Shown here piece after piece: positions 1 to 10,622 of a stretch of 64,000 bases of DNA. The DNA is taken from assembly GCA_033439685.1 (NCBI GenBank), contig JAUEDM010000006.1, positions 3,720,001 through 3,784,000 on the forward strand. Reading direction: 5' to 3'. A program made the translations under genes and the position numbers. Positions within the stretch are counted from its first letter, which is position 1. Every line of letters begins with the position of its first letter. Below the pieces are notes generated by a model. It had not been told where the DNA came from. It worked only from the letters and a program-made list of their open reading frames with translations, and ran no database searches. This stretch comes from Apodospora peruviana. Its lineage: Eukaryota > Ascomycota > Sordariomycetes > Sordariales > Lasiosphaeriaceae.

Positions 1-2
1 GT

Positions 3-431
3 AGCAGCGACAGCGCCGGAACCGGTGGAACGAGAAGTTCTGGAGGTTCCGGGAGTACTGGAAGTACCGGCGGAGATTCTGGCAATGGGACCACTGGCAC
101 TGGATCAGGTGCCGGTAGTGCAAGTGAAGGTACCGACACGGACGGCGTCGATGGGCCTACCGATGGATCCAGTAGCAGCGGAAGCAGCAGCAACGGCAGT
201 GGTGGCGGTGGCGGTGGCGGTGCCAGCGTAACTACTTCAGGGGCGAGACCCGGGTCCGGTTCGGGATCCGGTGCAGAGTCCGGGACAACGCTAACGACTG
301 CTGGTTCTAAGGCGACTTCGACGACAGGGGCAGGTCGGTCTCCCGTCGCCACTGCGCTGTCCCACAGGTACCGGCTTGCTTTCGGCACTCTCTTGGGTGC
401 AGTGTCGTTTGTGTCTCTCTTAGCGGTCTGA
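3..431 (+). CDS. Ser/Gly/Thr-rich surface protein, C-terminal part only
   Basis: The frame is open at the window edge and stops at 431, giving about 142 residues. Most of them are Ser, Gly and Thr, including a seven-glycine run near residue 70, with no other recognisable domain. The chain ends in a hydrophobic tail (residues about 121-142, ending SLLAV) directly before the stop. A Ser/Thr-rich stalk ending in a C-terminal hydrophobic segment is the usual layout of a GPI-anchored or wall-bound fungal protein. That localisation is inferred. The N-terminal functional domain lies outside the window, so the role is unknown. Confidence 0.65.
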   Translation, partial: SSDSAGTGGTRSSGGSGSTGSTGGDSGNGTTGTGSGAGSASEGTDTDGVDGPTDGSSSSGSSSNGSGGGGGGGASVTTSGARPGSGSGSGAESGTTLTTAGSKATSTTGAGRSPVATALSHRYRLAFGTLLGAVSFVSLLAV

Positions 432-578
432 GTAGATCTCACCATTGCCGGCAGTTTGGGGTCGACTGTTGATGCCTTCGAGCGCATGTTTGCTCCTAAT
501 AGGTGACTGTTGCGTCGTGCGCTACGTCCTCGGTTCTACATCTTTCCTTGACTTTGAGTTGTTATCTTTGACAATAAT

Positions 579-1228
579 GTTGAGCTGAACTACTTCTACA
601 GGGCTACCTTTAGCTCTACAGAAGGTGTGCAAGTCGTAGTACGGCCTGCAGCCTGCACAGCGGAAGAATGCGGAAGCGACAGCGGTACGGAAGCTGTAGG
701 GGGAAACAATAGAACAAGAATACAGTGAACTATGCACTGTAACAACAAGTGTAAATGAACGATTCAACTTAGACACAAGGGCTGCACAACGAACTATGCG
801 CTGTAAACAAGAGGGGAGAGTTCTATTGCAAAAACAAAAATCTTGTCGGCTCAAAATACACGATCTCAATCCTTGAGTTGACCACTGACAATCTTCTTCA
901 GCGATAAGCAGAGAAAAAAGAGAGAAGTGCAGGCCTGATTTATAGCCGTAGGCCTGTGGGGTAACTGGAATACAGTGATTAGGAATCAGCTGTTATTCCA
1001 GAGCCTTCTATCGGTCTATTAACATTTAAAGCCAGTAACCAGAATCTTCTGTGGGCTTGAAAGCCCCTGAATGTTGTGTTGTATGCTTTGCATTTTCCAG
1101 AGCTTTCTTTGGGGCCGGTGGCCCCTGAGTATTAACCGGGGCAACAGGCCCACGATAATCAACACCACTGTAAGTCAGTGATCAGCACTGCTGCTCACTT
1201 GTTGTAAACCACCGAAAGCAACTGTATG
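579..1228 (-). mobile_element. Degenerate LTR-like repeat, copy 1
   Basis: This 650-bp stretch aligns along its whole length with 48313-49226, in the same orientation, once a 266-bp insertion in the second copy is removed. Similarity starts at GTTGAGCTGAAC and fades just after ACTGTATG. The copies differ by scattered substitutions and small gaps, so neither is recent. Read on the minus strand there is a TATAAAT motif followed by an open stretch, which suggests a retrotransposon LTR with its promoter. No retrotransposon coding domain is seen nearby, so a solo LTR or another non-autonomous element fits best. The exact ends are not certain. Confidence 0.6.
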
Positions 1229-1778
1229 GACGGGTGACAATGGTTGCCTGGGTGACCCAGGTGACCCAGTGTTCGGGTCCCGTAGGTCACGGACTGGCCC
1301 AGGCAACCCAGTGGTTGGGTCTTATGGGTCATTTTTCATTGGCAGTAGTATTTCTATATAGTTGCGAGAGCCTGGCACAAGGACAAGTAAAGCTGGTGCC
1401 GAGGAAGATATTTTTGGCTTTGACGTGACAATAATGGATACTGCCTGAGATATGGGGTTGGTTAGGTGCATTACACAGAGTGTGTGCAGCTCGGCTCTTC
1501 AATCTCCTTGTTCGATTGGCGTAGGGAATGTCTTCAAGTTGATGTACAAGAGGTAACCAGAGGTTTGGGTATTGTAGGACCACCCAAGAGTATTCTTCCG
1601 CCTTTGAGGTGTGAGCCCTTATGAACGCTTCTTATCTCCCGTGCTAGTTCCTCGTCTTCGTTGAGAGAACCTTGAAACGTATAAACATACCCAATGACCA
1701 AGTCCTCCGGCAAGTCCCTTGCCCCATCACAACATACTTGACATCTTCGTCAAGAAACTTTCCCTGATCATTGGCATC
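1229..1778. other. Gene-free stretch with a hairpin and a dispersed-repeat fragment
   Basis: No convincing gene is seen. Positions 1242-1252 and 1298-1308 are a perfect 11-bp inverted repeat (GGTTGCCTGGG / CCCAGGCAACC) around a loop rich in GTGACCCAG. Positions 1348-1378 recur at 15551-15581 with a single C/T difference, marking a fragment of a dispersed element. An 84-codon minus frame at 1329-1583 has no recognisable motif and was not called. Confidence 0.5.
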
Positions 1779-3545
1779 TTACAAGAGGGTGATAGTTCTC
1801 AAATCCGCCACACCCCCAAGCATGCCGGTCATGACTTTCCCGAAATTGATCTTGTCTGCCGGCTCCTTTTCAATGTTTATCTCTTCAGCTTCGCTCACCA
1901 GTATATAGCCTTCGGGGTTCGGACGGAGAATAAACGGCCATTTTGCCCCGAGGAGTACCCATAACTCATCTCCTTGTCGAGAGATAGAACGGCATCGTAC
2001 GACATGACCTCGGGCGGTTTTATAGACGCAATCGTGAAGGGCATTAGCCCAACTTGAAATCGACAGGTTTCGTTGAATTGAATCGACTTTCATACCGCGG
2101 ACTCGAAGGAGGCGGCCACAATGGACGAATGGGCGATCTGTGTCGCTGAGTGGCTTGTTGGGATCATGTGGGAGGTGCGCGAAGCCACCGAGATGCAGGA
2201 ACTCATCCGAGGTCCAGTCCGGCACCCAGGAGGGAAGAGAATCTGTGTCTCGTTTGGGAGTCCCGACGGCGTACGACAAGAGCCCCAAATCTCCCTCGAA
2301 ATTGATCACTCGCCGTGCGGTGTCTAGAAGCACCTTGTCGAGGGTATTTGACGCGTCGTAGTCTGCCGTCAAGCCATAGCCGGGGTGAGCAAGCCCAAGA
2401 AACGCAAAGACTCTGTCCCGCGGATCCGAACTTCTGCAATGTCGAGACAGTGAGAGCATCTCTTTCAAATCTTCATCACCCCTCCACGACTCTTTGACCT
2501 TGACCAAAAGCTCCACTGCTTCCAAGGAACTGCTAGCCGCTTTCCCTCTCTCAAGTATCGTGGAAAGGTGACTCTCTTCAAGGCTTGTTACCTCCACCGG
2601 ATCCTGAACGCTCTCGATTCCACCACCAAGAAATCCACCAGAAAACTTGCTCCTTAGCAGATCTCGCAAGACCGAGAACATGTAATCGCCCAAAGCAAAG
2701 CCTTGAAGAACATTGCAGAGATTCGGGAGAAACCTGGAGAGCCCCTCCCAGCGAATCCATCGACCTTGGTAGATGAAAATGGCCGTCGGTGAGCATATGA
2801 ATTCTTGTTGGACCCAAGCGCGGCGCCACCAAGGGCGTTCACAAAAGTCGTAAAATGCGAGCCAGCCGTTGACAAACGAAGGACTGTTCAGATTGCTCAA
2901 CAAAGTGTTCTGAATGGTAAGATGGCTGAATAGTGCCTGATCCCGACCGTGACGGGTACGTCCAATACTCATATCCAGGTAGGAATTGCAAGCGTGGCGA
3001 AAGTTTTTCATCCAGTCAACTCCGCTCTCGGTCGCCTCCTGTCTGGTGTCGTCGGTGGAAAGACAGATGAGAGCCTCTTTGGAGTTTGAATATATCTCCC
3101 TCATGAAGCCAACCTGATGCGATCGTTCACGATCATTATGCTGGTTAATACAAATCTGGTCGACCCAAAGAAGGCAGTTCGCTCCACCATCCGGGAGTGT
3201 AGCGTGCCATAAAGCCAGGATTTGTGATAAAGCATGCTCAAGGTTGGCAAAGACGTTGAATGGTATGCCTTCTAGAAGTACCGGCCGCGAATTTGCAGGA
3301 TTTCCGGCGCAGTATGAAAGTGCGTAGTATTTTCCTTTCACGTCGCTTATCCTTCGCCGTTGGAACTTGCAATGAATTAGGTTGTGTCCTGGTTTGGTTG
3401 AGAGCTGAATAAGTCGAATCTCTTGTATATCCGGCACGAGCTCATCGAAAGAAAACTGAGAATAAAAGTCACTGTTCTCAGGTGTGGAGAAAACCGCTTG
3501 AGCCTTTGTACTGTTTGTTTGGTTCGGTCCCGGCAGAGGTTCCAT
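1779..3545 (-). CDS. Heterokaryon incompatibility (HET) domain protein
   Basis: Single-exon frame of 588 residues with ATG at 3545. The HET domain occupies about residues 70-240. The first conserved block is YYALSYCAG (73-81) and the second is LLWVDQICINQHN (125-137), followed by the VGFMREIYSNS block. The C-terminal 350 residues are the variable helical region usual in this family, with no repeats or second domain seen. HET proteins trigger growth arrest or cell death when incompatible fungal individuals fuse, and the HET domain is TIR-like in fold. This copy appears intact and faces away from the HET remnants to its right. Which partner it senses cannot be told from the sequence. Confidence 0.92.
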   Translation of the reverse strand: MEPLPGPNQTNSTKAQAVFSTPENSDFYSQFSFDELVPDIQEIRLIQLSTKPGHNLIHCKFQRRRISDVKGKYYALSYCAGNPANSRPVLLEGIPFNVFANLEHALSQILALWHATLPDGGANCLLWVDQICINQHNDRERSHQVGFMREIYSNSKEALICLSTDDTRQEATESGVDWMKNFRHACNSYLDMSIGRTRHGRDQALFSHLTIQNTLLSNLNSPSFVNGWLAFYDFCERPWWRRAWVQQEFICSPTAIFIYQGRWIRWEGLSRFLPNLCNVLQGFALGDYMFSVLRDLLRSKFSGGFLGGGIESVQDPVEVTSLEESHLSTILERGKAASSSLEAVELLVKVKESWRGDEDLKEMLSLSRHCRSSDPRDRVFAFLGLAHPGYGLTADYDASNTLDKVLLDTARRVINFEGDLGLLSYAVGTPKRDTDSLPSWVPDWTSDEFLHLGGFAHLPHDPNKPLSDTDRPFVHCGRLLRVRGMKVDSIQRNLSISSWANALHDCVYKTARGHVVRCRSISRQGDELWVLLGAKWPFILRPNPEGYILVSEAEEINIEKEPADKINFGKVMTGMLGGVADLRTITLL

Positions 3546-3963
3546 TTTCTTGATGTCTTCTCAATCAGGCTTCGGCTGTAGACAGAGATGTAGTATTCAC
3601 GCTTCGGAGTGTGGGAACAAGGGGATTTGGGAGCAGATTGTCGTGAACAGGTGCGACAAGATCAAGTTAGGCATCAGTCTTCGCAAACCGAGACCTTACC
3701 TATCAGCTCTTGGCTGCTGCACTGCATTTTTAGCCCCAAAGGACAGGATGAAAATCATCGGAGAAATTTTGTCAGACTCGATTGAATCTCCCAATCAGAT
3801 GGGAGGTAGGTTGGGCAGCCCCGCACACCAAATGGCGGCAGGTTCCCGACCCAGCGAGGAGGTGCCGACGGCCGAAGTCGAGGCAACGCAGAGTTTCTAT
3901 TGACAACTATTTGGTATTTTACCAGGTGGCTACTTACAAATCCCAAACAACTATAGGCGACCT

Positions 3964-5248
3964 TCAAATCAGACGGATATGTTTCCTAACAGGCGAAGCC
4001 TCCTCCCACACGAGTCGGTGTACTTGGGCGATGGTGACACGTTCAGCAACCTCATCGCCCCACTCAACCAGCATGACATTTACCAACCCACTGCCTTCCC
4101 CCGTGTACGGCAATTTCTTCTCATCAAAAAGCCGGACCTCGGTGTCGACGGTGCTCACACCACCGCGCGTCTGTCGTGGGCATCTCCAAAGCTTTGGAAA
4201 TTGCTGGAAATAGCAATCCATTCGAGTGGTCCCCGTGTCGGGTTGTGCCGGCTTCTCGCCTTGTTCGAGTGAAACGCAAACATCAAACCGCAATGGACTT
4301 TGGCACGGTCAAGCATCGGGATGACGCCCTGTTTGCTGGGGATGTTGGCGTGGTCCCGGTCTACGACCGGATGGCCGGGGCCGAGAGACTCGACCGTGAA
4401 GGCGTCGCCGTCGACAGCATCGGCCCAGAATTGCAAGGCCCCTGGACCGAGATGCGGCCCAGACATGTTTATCGTCCGCTTTTCAGTGTAGTTCAGATAC
4501 ACAGGCTAAGTTTTCAGGATCGGCTCCCGATTATAGTATCCCAAATTACGAGTTTTGCATGCTTCCATACTTGCTTCATCTTTGAAAAACCTCGTGCAGC
4601 ACACCGTTATGAAAGTTCTGGAAGTGGGGGAGATGTCTGATTTGGCATATTCGTGATTCTAGCGCTGATAAGTGCCCTCCCCTTTGCTGACCAAGAGATA
4701 CTGTATGCTACCCGCCCAGCCGGCCCATGACCGGGACGGGAACAGTCTGGTCGGACGCCCGTTGGCGTTGCCTCCGCGAGAAATGTCATGCTCGACTCGT
4801 CGGTCCCACGAGCTTTCATGTGCCCAGAACACGGCATGGTCCAGGTAACAGGCTGGCAGCTCGTACAGGAAATCACTCTTGAAATTCCGTTCGAGAACTC
4901 CAGCAACGCCAGCAAATGCATTCAGAACGTCAGTGGCGAAAGAAAGCTGTCGGCGGCTGTATATCTCGACGATTTCCCTGTAGAGATCGAACTTGTTTCT
5001 TTGGTATTTGTATTGTTCCCTAGGGCTGACCGTGTCGTCTGTTACTGGTGGTACAGATGAGTATGACAAAAGGGCAAGCTGAGCAACGAATTTGATGATG
5101 TCGTCGGCCCGGCTTCGGTCTCGGCCTCCGAAAGGTACCATGGGAACGAGGTAATGTCTGGCCAGGGAAGGATATGCCCCGCCCGTCTCGCATCGCGTGA
5201 CCTCTGCGCACTGAAAGGAAACGGAAATCCGATGAGAAGTAGATACAT
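3964..5248 (-). pseudogene. HET protein remnant, C-terminal half only
   Basis: Minus-strand pieces match the C-terminal part of HET proteins. The piece at 4659-5141 carries the typical (S)WAGW segment as RSWAGWAG. The piece at 4155-4600 has an in-frame TAG near 4526. The piece at 3964-4293, in another frame, ends in a block like the HET remnant at 9000-9138 (SGLVNV, then ERVTIAQVHR against ERITVARIHR). No HET core is found upstream to about 6.1 kb. The locus is therefore truncated at its 5' side and broken by at least one stop and one frameshift. It is probably a decayed relative of the neighbouring HET genes. Confidence 0.7.
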
Positions 5249-6164
5249 CTAGTCGACAGGTGTCGCTCCTGGAATGTCCACCCTCTCGTGTTCTAGCCAG
5301 AACACTGCAGCGCGTACTCCAAAGACGGCGGGTGGGGAACCATGGCGAGGAATTCCGGCAGCCTTTGTCGATTCTCGTCGGCTGATGATCGCGTCCGCCT
5401 GTTCGGCTGTTCCACCTCGATGATCAGATTACCTGGCCCACCAGGCTCGAAAGCGTCCCTAACCCATTCCATTATTTCTGTTACCTAGTCAAGAGGGGGC
5501 CCCAGCTGTGTAGCGCGCCGCCAATATCTTGTGTTGTTCCTTGTCTGTTCGCGCCATGTGGTCAAAATGCCGCACGAACTCTGCAGTTGGCCCCGGCATC
5601 ATGGTAGGGGACTTGGTAGTCTCGATCACTTGTGGTTTGCGCGTCGCTGGTCCGATACCAGGTAAACCTGAGTCGGCATTCCGCCCATGGAGGCTAACAT
5701 TTGGTATTTATAGCGCAGCTGTATACTAAATCTATCTACTTAATATCTCAATATTTCTACAGCGGATCGTCTTACATAATGCATAAAACGCCGGTCTAAA
5801 GTTAGCGTTCGCCAAGTTCCTTTACGAAAGTTATAGCGTCTTAAATAGTAGTGGGAAGAGTTGGAGGTAGAGCACCAGGTCATACCCGGACGGCCAGGTT
5901 GGAGCGCAGCGTCTTGGGCATCTGGGTGTCCCCCCAGATATAGCTCAGAGCAAAATATCTCTCGGCCGAGGTGGCCCGGATGAGACAGTGATCGTGGACA
6001 TCGATCAATAATAGGCCCATGGCGGCTTGTTTGCCCAAGATGGAGGCTTGCAGGTGTGCGCATTTTGTCCCGTGGTTTTCGCCACAATTGCCAAGCCGTG
6101 ATCGGATGAGAGGTATAGAAGCGCGCTGGTCTGCTGCGCTGCAGACGGGATTACTGGGATCATT
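5249..6164. other. Gene-free stretch
   Basis: No family match or convincing exon was found. The 115-codon minus frame at 5740-6087 has no recognisable motif. It may contain the decayed upstream part of the HET remnant to its left, but no HET core motif is readable. Confidence 0.4.
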
Positions 6165-6258
6165 ACTGGGATTCTGAAGTAAGTCCTCAGGTTGGATATC
6201 CTCTTGTTGTAACTGGGATCCTGAAGTTAGTCCTCAGGTTGGATTTCCTCTTGTTGTA
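6165..6258. repeat. 47-bp tandem duplication
   Basis: Two adjacent 47-bp units (6165-6211 and 6212-6258) start ACTGGGAT and end TTGTTGTA. They differ at three positions, and the first 5 bases of a third unit follow. Some of the differences would create or destroy a GTAAGT-like sequence. Confidence 0.85.
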
Positions 6259-6268
6259 ACTGGTATGC

Positions 6269-7202
6269 TTGGCGAAGAACTTTGGACAAGTTGTTAGCGT
6301 CTCGAACGCTTCCTTTGATGCATATTGTCGCCTCATGAATAATTTCGGTGTCGCATTGTCCACTAGAGCTCAAAAGGATTTCGGCTGGGAGGATGGAAGC
6401 AGTCCAAGCAACCTCTCGGCCACAGCGCTGCGAGATCTCGACGAAGCCATCAAGCTCGCTCGGGAACACAAGAGCCTGTTGGAGGGTCGCGGGGAACCAT
6501 CTGATGCCGTCGTTTTGAATTTGGGGTTACGTCTAAGTGTAGGAGGTTCCAAGACAGACACTTATGTAACCGACCATCCTGAGGCGTTCCAGCTGCTACG
6601 GTATGTAAAACAAATTGTAGTAGCCGGATTTTGAAACCCATAACTCGGCAACTCTTCTTGTCGGGCGCCTGGAGATCGAAGTATTCCAAAGGACGAGAAA
6701 TCTGGAGACGTTGGATGCTGCACTGCACTCGATGGAAGAAGCAGTAAAGCGTATCCTGGAATTGGCAGAAATGTTTGGCCCTTACCATAACGTCGTGAAG
6801 CCGGCCTACCTGGACAGACACAAACATACAAGCGACATTAAGAACTTAGCCAAGGTAGTCCGGTTTTCAGCACGAACACTAAACACAAACCCTTAACCCA
6901 AGACTCTCAAAATCTCATACCTGGTTACTCATATGACTTTGCTACGCCAATTCGCCCTTGTCACCACGTCGATATCCTGGCTTGACGGGTTCGAGTACCG
7001 GGCATCTAAGCAGCTAGACAACATCTCTTGTCCATTCCCAAATAAGCACAAGTACCGCCGGCTATATAGCGATGTCATTCTGAAAAGAAATTTCTCATCT
7101 AAGAAGTTCGATGATTTGAGCAAGGCGACATTCAGCGTCTACGAGGCGCTACACGACGAAAGTGGTCATACAGTGCTCAACGGAACGAAAGTCACTTCGT
7201 AA
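6269..7202 (+). pseudogene. Unrecognised coding remnant
   Basis: Three plus-strand open pieces with coding-like composition follow one another: 6269-6634, about 6672-6896 and 6933-7202. The middle piece reads as a helical segment (LDAALHSMEEAVKRILELAE). No ATG opens the first piece, and no pair of splice sites joins the pieces in one frame. GTATGT at 6603 gives the wrong phase for every nearby AG. I recognise no family. It lies directly before the HET remnant at 7.3-9.1 kb and could be the N-terminal part of that gene or a separate decayed gene. The opposite strand also has an 80-codon frame at 6227-6469. Confidence 0.3.
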
Positions 7203-7313
7203 CTATTACAATCTAATAAAGCTTGTAGTCCGGCTACTTCGAGCACCGCAGGACCCAGCCAAGGGGGTGGCCTGCGAGGCCATCCACACCTGGCAGAGAG
7301 AACAGGTGTCAGC

Positions 7314-9138
7314 GTGCTAAGGTCGAGGGTGGTTGACCGTTGTCTCGTTTCTCGTACGTCATCATCCACAAGGTACATCGTCTTGAGCTACGTCCGTGGC
7401 GTAGTACCTATGCTCGAGATATGTCGAGATGATTACAATTCCCGCTGTAAGCGCGGTGTGGGCTCCCGCCCGAACTGCCCGCCACTATTGAAGACGCTAT
7501 GTCGTTGGTCCAGTCCCTTGGTGAACGTTATCTTTGGGTTGACACGTTGTGCATGCTCCAGAATCATGACCGAGAGGTAAAGGGAGCAAATCTCGGCTGT
7601 CATGGATGTCATCCTTATCCACGCATACGCGACTATCGTGGTGCTCTCGAGCACCAATGCATCCGGCGGAATCCTAGGCGTTCAAACGCCATAGTGCCGC
7701 AAAGCTGGCAAGGAAATTCTTACCATAAATGCAAGGAGCCCCGGAGCTGTTTTAGACTCCGATTCCCAAGTCATCGGGACGCACTACTGCTGGTCCGGAA
7801 AAGACGACTGTTGAGCTCATTGGAACCCCTCCGCAGCTGGATTTAGTTGTGGCAACCTCGAAATGGGATCAAAGAGCCTGGCATTTCAGGAACGCTTCTT
7901 GTCGCCGAAGTGTCTGTACTTCTCAGGCCGAACTGTCTACTTTCAATGCCAAAATCCATATGTACTGTCCCGCGGCGGCGTCAATGGACCTGTAAACCCA
8001 ATCAACGAGCGGTGGGGGACCAGCAACGTCAAACCGCCAGACAATATACTTCTCAAAATCCTTCAGGAACAGACGAGTAAAATGGCCAGGGAAACACGAG
8101 TCGAGAATGTGTTTGAAGTTTACAAAGACTGTGTCGAAATATACACGGCGGAGGCTGAGTCAGGGCGGAGACATCCTTGCTGCTTTTGCTGGGTCACTAT
8201 CGCTTCTCAACGCCCCCCTTTTCCGGAATATAGCATTGGTGCGGCCTCTTGCCGTGTGCACTAGGTCACGAGCTCCTCGGGACACCATTGGGCAAAACCT
8301 TTCGCCGCGGCTTGCAAGTGTCGTCATCATCCCCGAACGCCCCTCTCACGTCGACTATACAGGCAGGGAGCATTGTGCCTACCAATCGGGCCACCATCCA
8401 GGTTGCCACGGCCCAAGCGAGGTGACGGCCATGGACGACAAGGTCGACCGACGATTTCCCAGTTGGTCGTGGGCTGGATGGAAGGGCGCAGTGAACTACA
8501 GCCTCTTCAAGCTTGACGAGAAAGCAGCGTCACCCACATGCTCCCTAGTTGGAGAGTTTGCTTTGAATCTTGGAGGTCAGGAAACCCTGCATATCACCCG
8601 GGGCTCGGGCCCTCGCGATCCCAAAGCATCCGAAAAGTATCTCCCACTCCCGTCCATTCCCAACCTTTCTTCAATTTGAGGCCCCATGTCTCCCCTTGAC
8701 GACTTTTATAATCTCCCCCATGCGCAAGTACCTCTCAACCCCTGCCAGTGCCCACTCTCAAACTCCGTCCCAAGGGGTGCGGGCGTGCGGGCGATTCTCG
8801 ACCGCCACGGGAAACGTTGCGGGCTTTGGTGGAAGCAGGCGGGCTATGTCTACCTCGGACGTGGCCTCAGTCCCGAGGCCGAGGCAAAGATGATACTGGG
8901 TGGTCTAGGCACTCAACCGGGTGAGTCGATAAGGTCGATGCTGGAGCCGCAGAGCCCCGAGTGGGAGCCCATCACTGTTTTCAACACGGAAGTGTATGGC
9001 GAGAGCGGGCTGGTGAACGTGCTGGCGGCGGAGTTGGATATGGGACACGAGTATGGTGAGAGAATTACTGTGGCGAGGATTCATCGACGGGCGTGGCAGG
9101 ACGCGGAACCATTGATGAGGATGGTTAGGTTGGCCTGA
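7314..9138 (+). pseudogene. HET domain protein, multiply disrupted
   Basis: The HET signature is readable across several frames. It starts with YIVLSYVRG near 7378, then YLWVDTLCMLQNHD near 7525-7566, then AVMDVILIHAYATIVVLSS near 7600-7655. Next come the long variable region and FPSWSWAGWKG near 8455-8490. The final C-terminal block, ending at 9138, resembles the remnant at 4 kb. The order and spacing match a normal HET gene of about 600 codons. At least three frameshifts and stops at about 7695 and 8677 break it. No intron has suitable sites to bypass them. Confidence 0.75.
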
Positions 9139-10622
9139 GTGAGTCTCTCTGTTTGCAGTTGGCTTAGAATTGTGTTTGAATAAGTTGTCTCTGTTATTTG
9201 GCTGAATAAAACGTTACAATTTCCGCAGTAAGTGGCAAGCTGGGGATGCATTTTTATATTTCTAAGTTGGAAGCGCGGTTGGCTGCGAGTTCACGTTGGG
9301 CATACTTTTGCTGCCGGCTGAGGATATGAATGCTCAATGTATTAATAATATAAAGACGGACGAATTTAGGCGTCATAGCATCTGTTTCTAGTTTCTGAAT
9401 ATTGTGCTCACAATGGTCTCTAAGGGGGGTGGAATGAAGCACTGCAGGGAGAGCAATGATAGCGACGTGTTGGGTGTTTGCTGCACTCCTCGGTACTAGT
9501 ACCTAAGGTACCTTGGGTTCAAGGTCAAGGTACCTGAAGGTAGGACGGAATGTCGGCTTAGAGGGTGCTTTGAACATGACGATGGAGAATATCGATATGA
9601 TATTAATAATAGCTTCAATATTCATCGTTTTGCACTGCTTCTGTAATTGAGTGATGAAATCGAATTCTTATTAGGTACCTAGGTACTCCAGGGTGTCCGC
9701 CCCCTGTCTAGGATTAACGAGGGCCGGATGTTTGATCAACCTCGCTGCCTTTACCATGCAGTCACGTGCCTCGTAGCCATCCCCTCAGCTGTTGGTGTGC
9801 TGATTTCGCGTTTTCGTGCCTGAAATTCAACGGACAACCGCGGACCATACGAACAAAACCTAACGACCCAAGGTCAAGATCTCCGTGCCAGAAATTGGTA
9901 AATTCTGGATGGTTGTGAGTCGATGGGAATTCTGGTGAGAAACACGGCAGTGTTGATGACTTACTTGCAAGAAAATGGCCAGGATACTGCCTGGGAGGAG
10001 AGGTGAAGTACGAGACAACGAGAAAGATGAACAAAGTAACCAGACCACCAGGGATGATGGTCTGGGCCGGACATAGTTCTTGGTTGGGAACCCAAGACCG
10101 AAACTCCCTGTAAGTCACGTTAGCTACGAAAAGAGATCTGCTCAGACCCTCAACTTCAAGTCAACAAGTTAAAGCTTGAGACCTCGTTCGATGTTTGGTT
10201 AGTTAAGTCGTTGTAGTCCTGCCTGATTAGGCCGTGTCTCCATCAGATCACAGACGGAATTTTCCTTCACACTTATCATTCACTTATTTCCACACCGCCT
10301 CTGGCCGGCAATGATAACCCCAGAAGGGCACATGTAGCATGTCGCATCATCTAACCAGAAACCGCAATTTGTTGGAAAAAGAGCCAAAGCTGATTCACCG
10401 CTGTCCTGTCTTTTAGGCAGCAGGGGCAGCTATGTGCACCATGGCTCAAGACTCGGAGCATTGCGGTGAAGGTTGTTCAGGGGGTATTTCAGGGGATTGC
10501 AATAAATACGAGGCTAATTTTGCTGGATTAACCGCGGGGTTTTCTTACTGGTGCTGTCGGAGTGGAAGAGCATTACTTAGTCTCATGATTGACCTTTTCT
10601 TGATCTACATGCCAGAGGTAGT
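9139..10622. other. Gene-free stretch rich in GGTACC motifs
   Basis: No gene could be supported. The stretch 9490-9700 has many GGTACCT/AGGTACC motifs and is AT-rich around 9580-9640. A 118-codon minus frame at 9762-10118 contains one hydrophobic segment (GGLVTLFIFLVVSYF) and an internal GTAAGT, so a small membrane protein is possible. It has no recognisable family and was not called as a gene. Confidence 0.4.

Noticed and set aside
1719..1964. 81-codon plus frame at the 3' end of the HET gene
   Set aside because: It lies opposite the HET C-terminus and its own 3' flank, with no motif of its own.
9762..10118. 118-codon minus-strand frame with one hydrophobic segment
   Set aside because: No family resemblance, and an internal GTAAGT has no matching acceptor that extends the frame. 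Not enough to call a gene.
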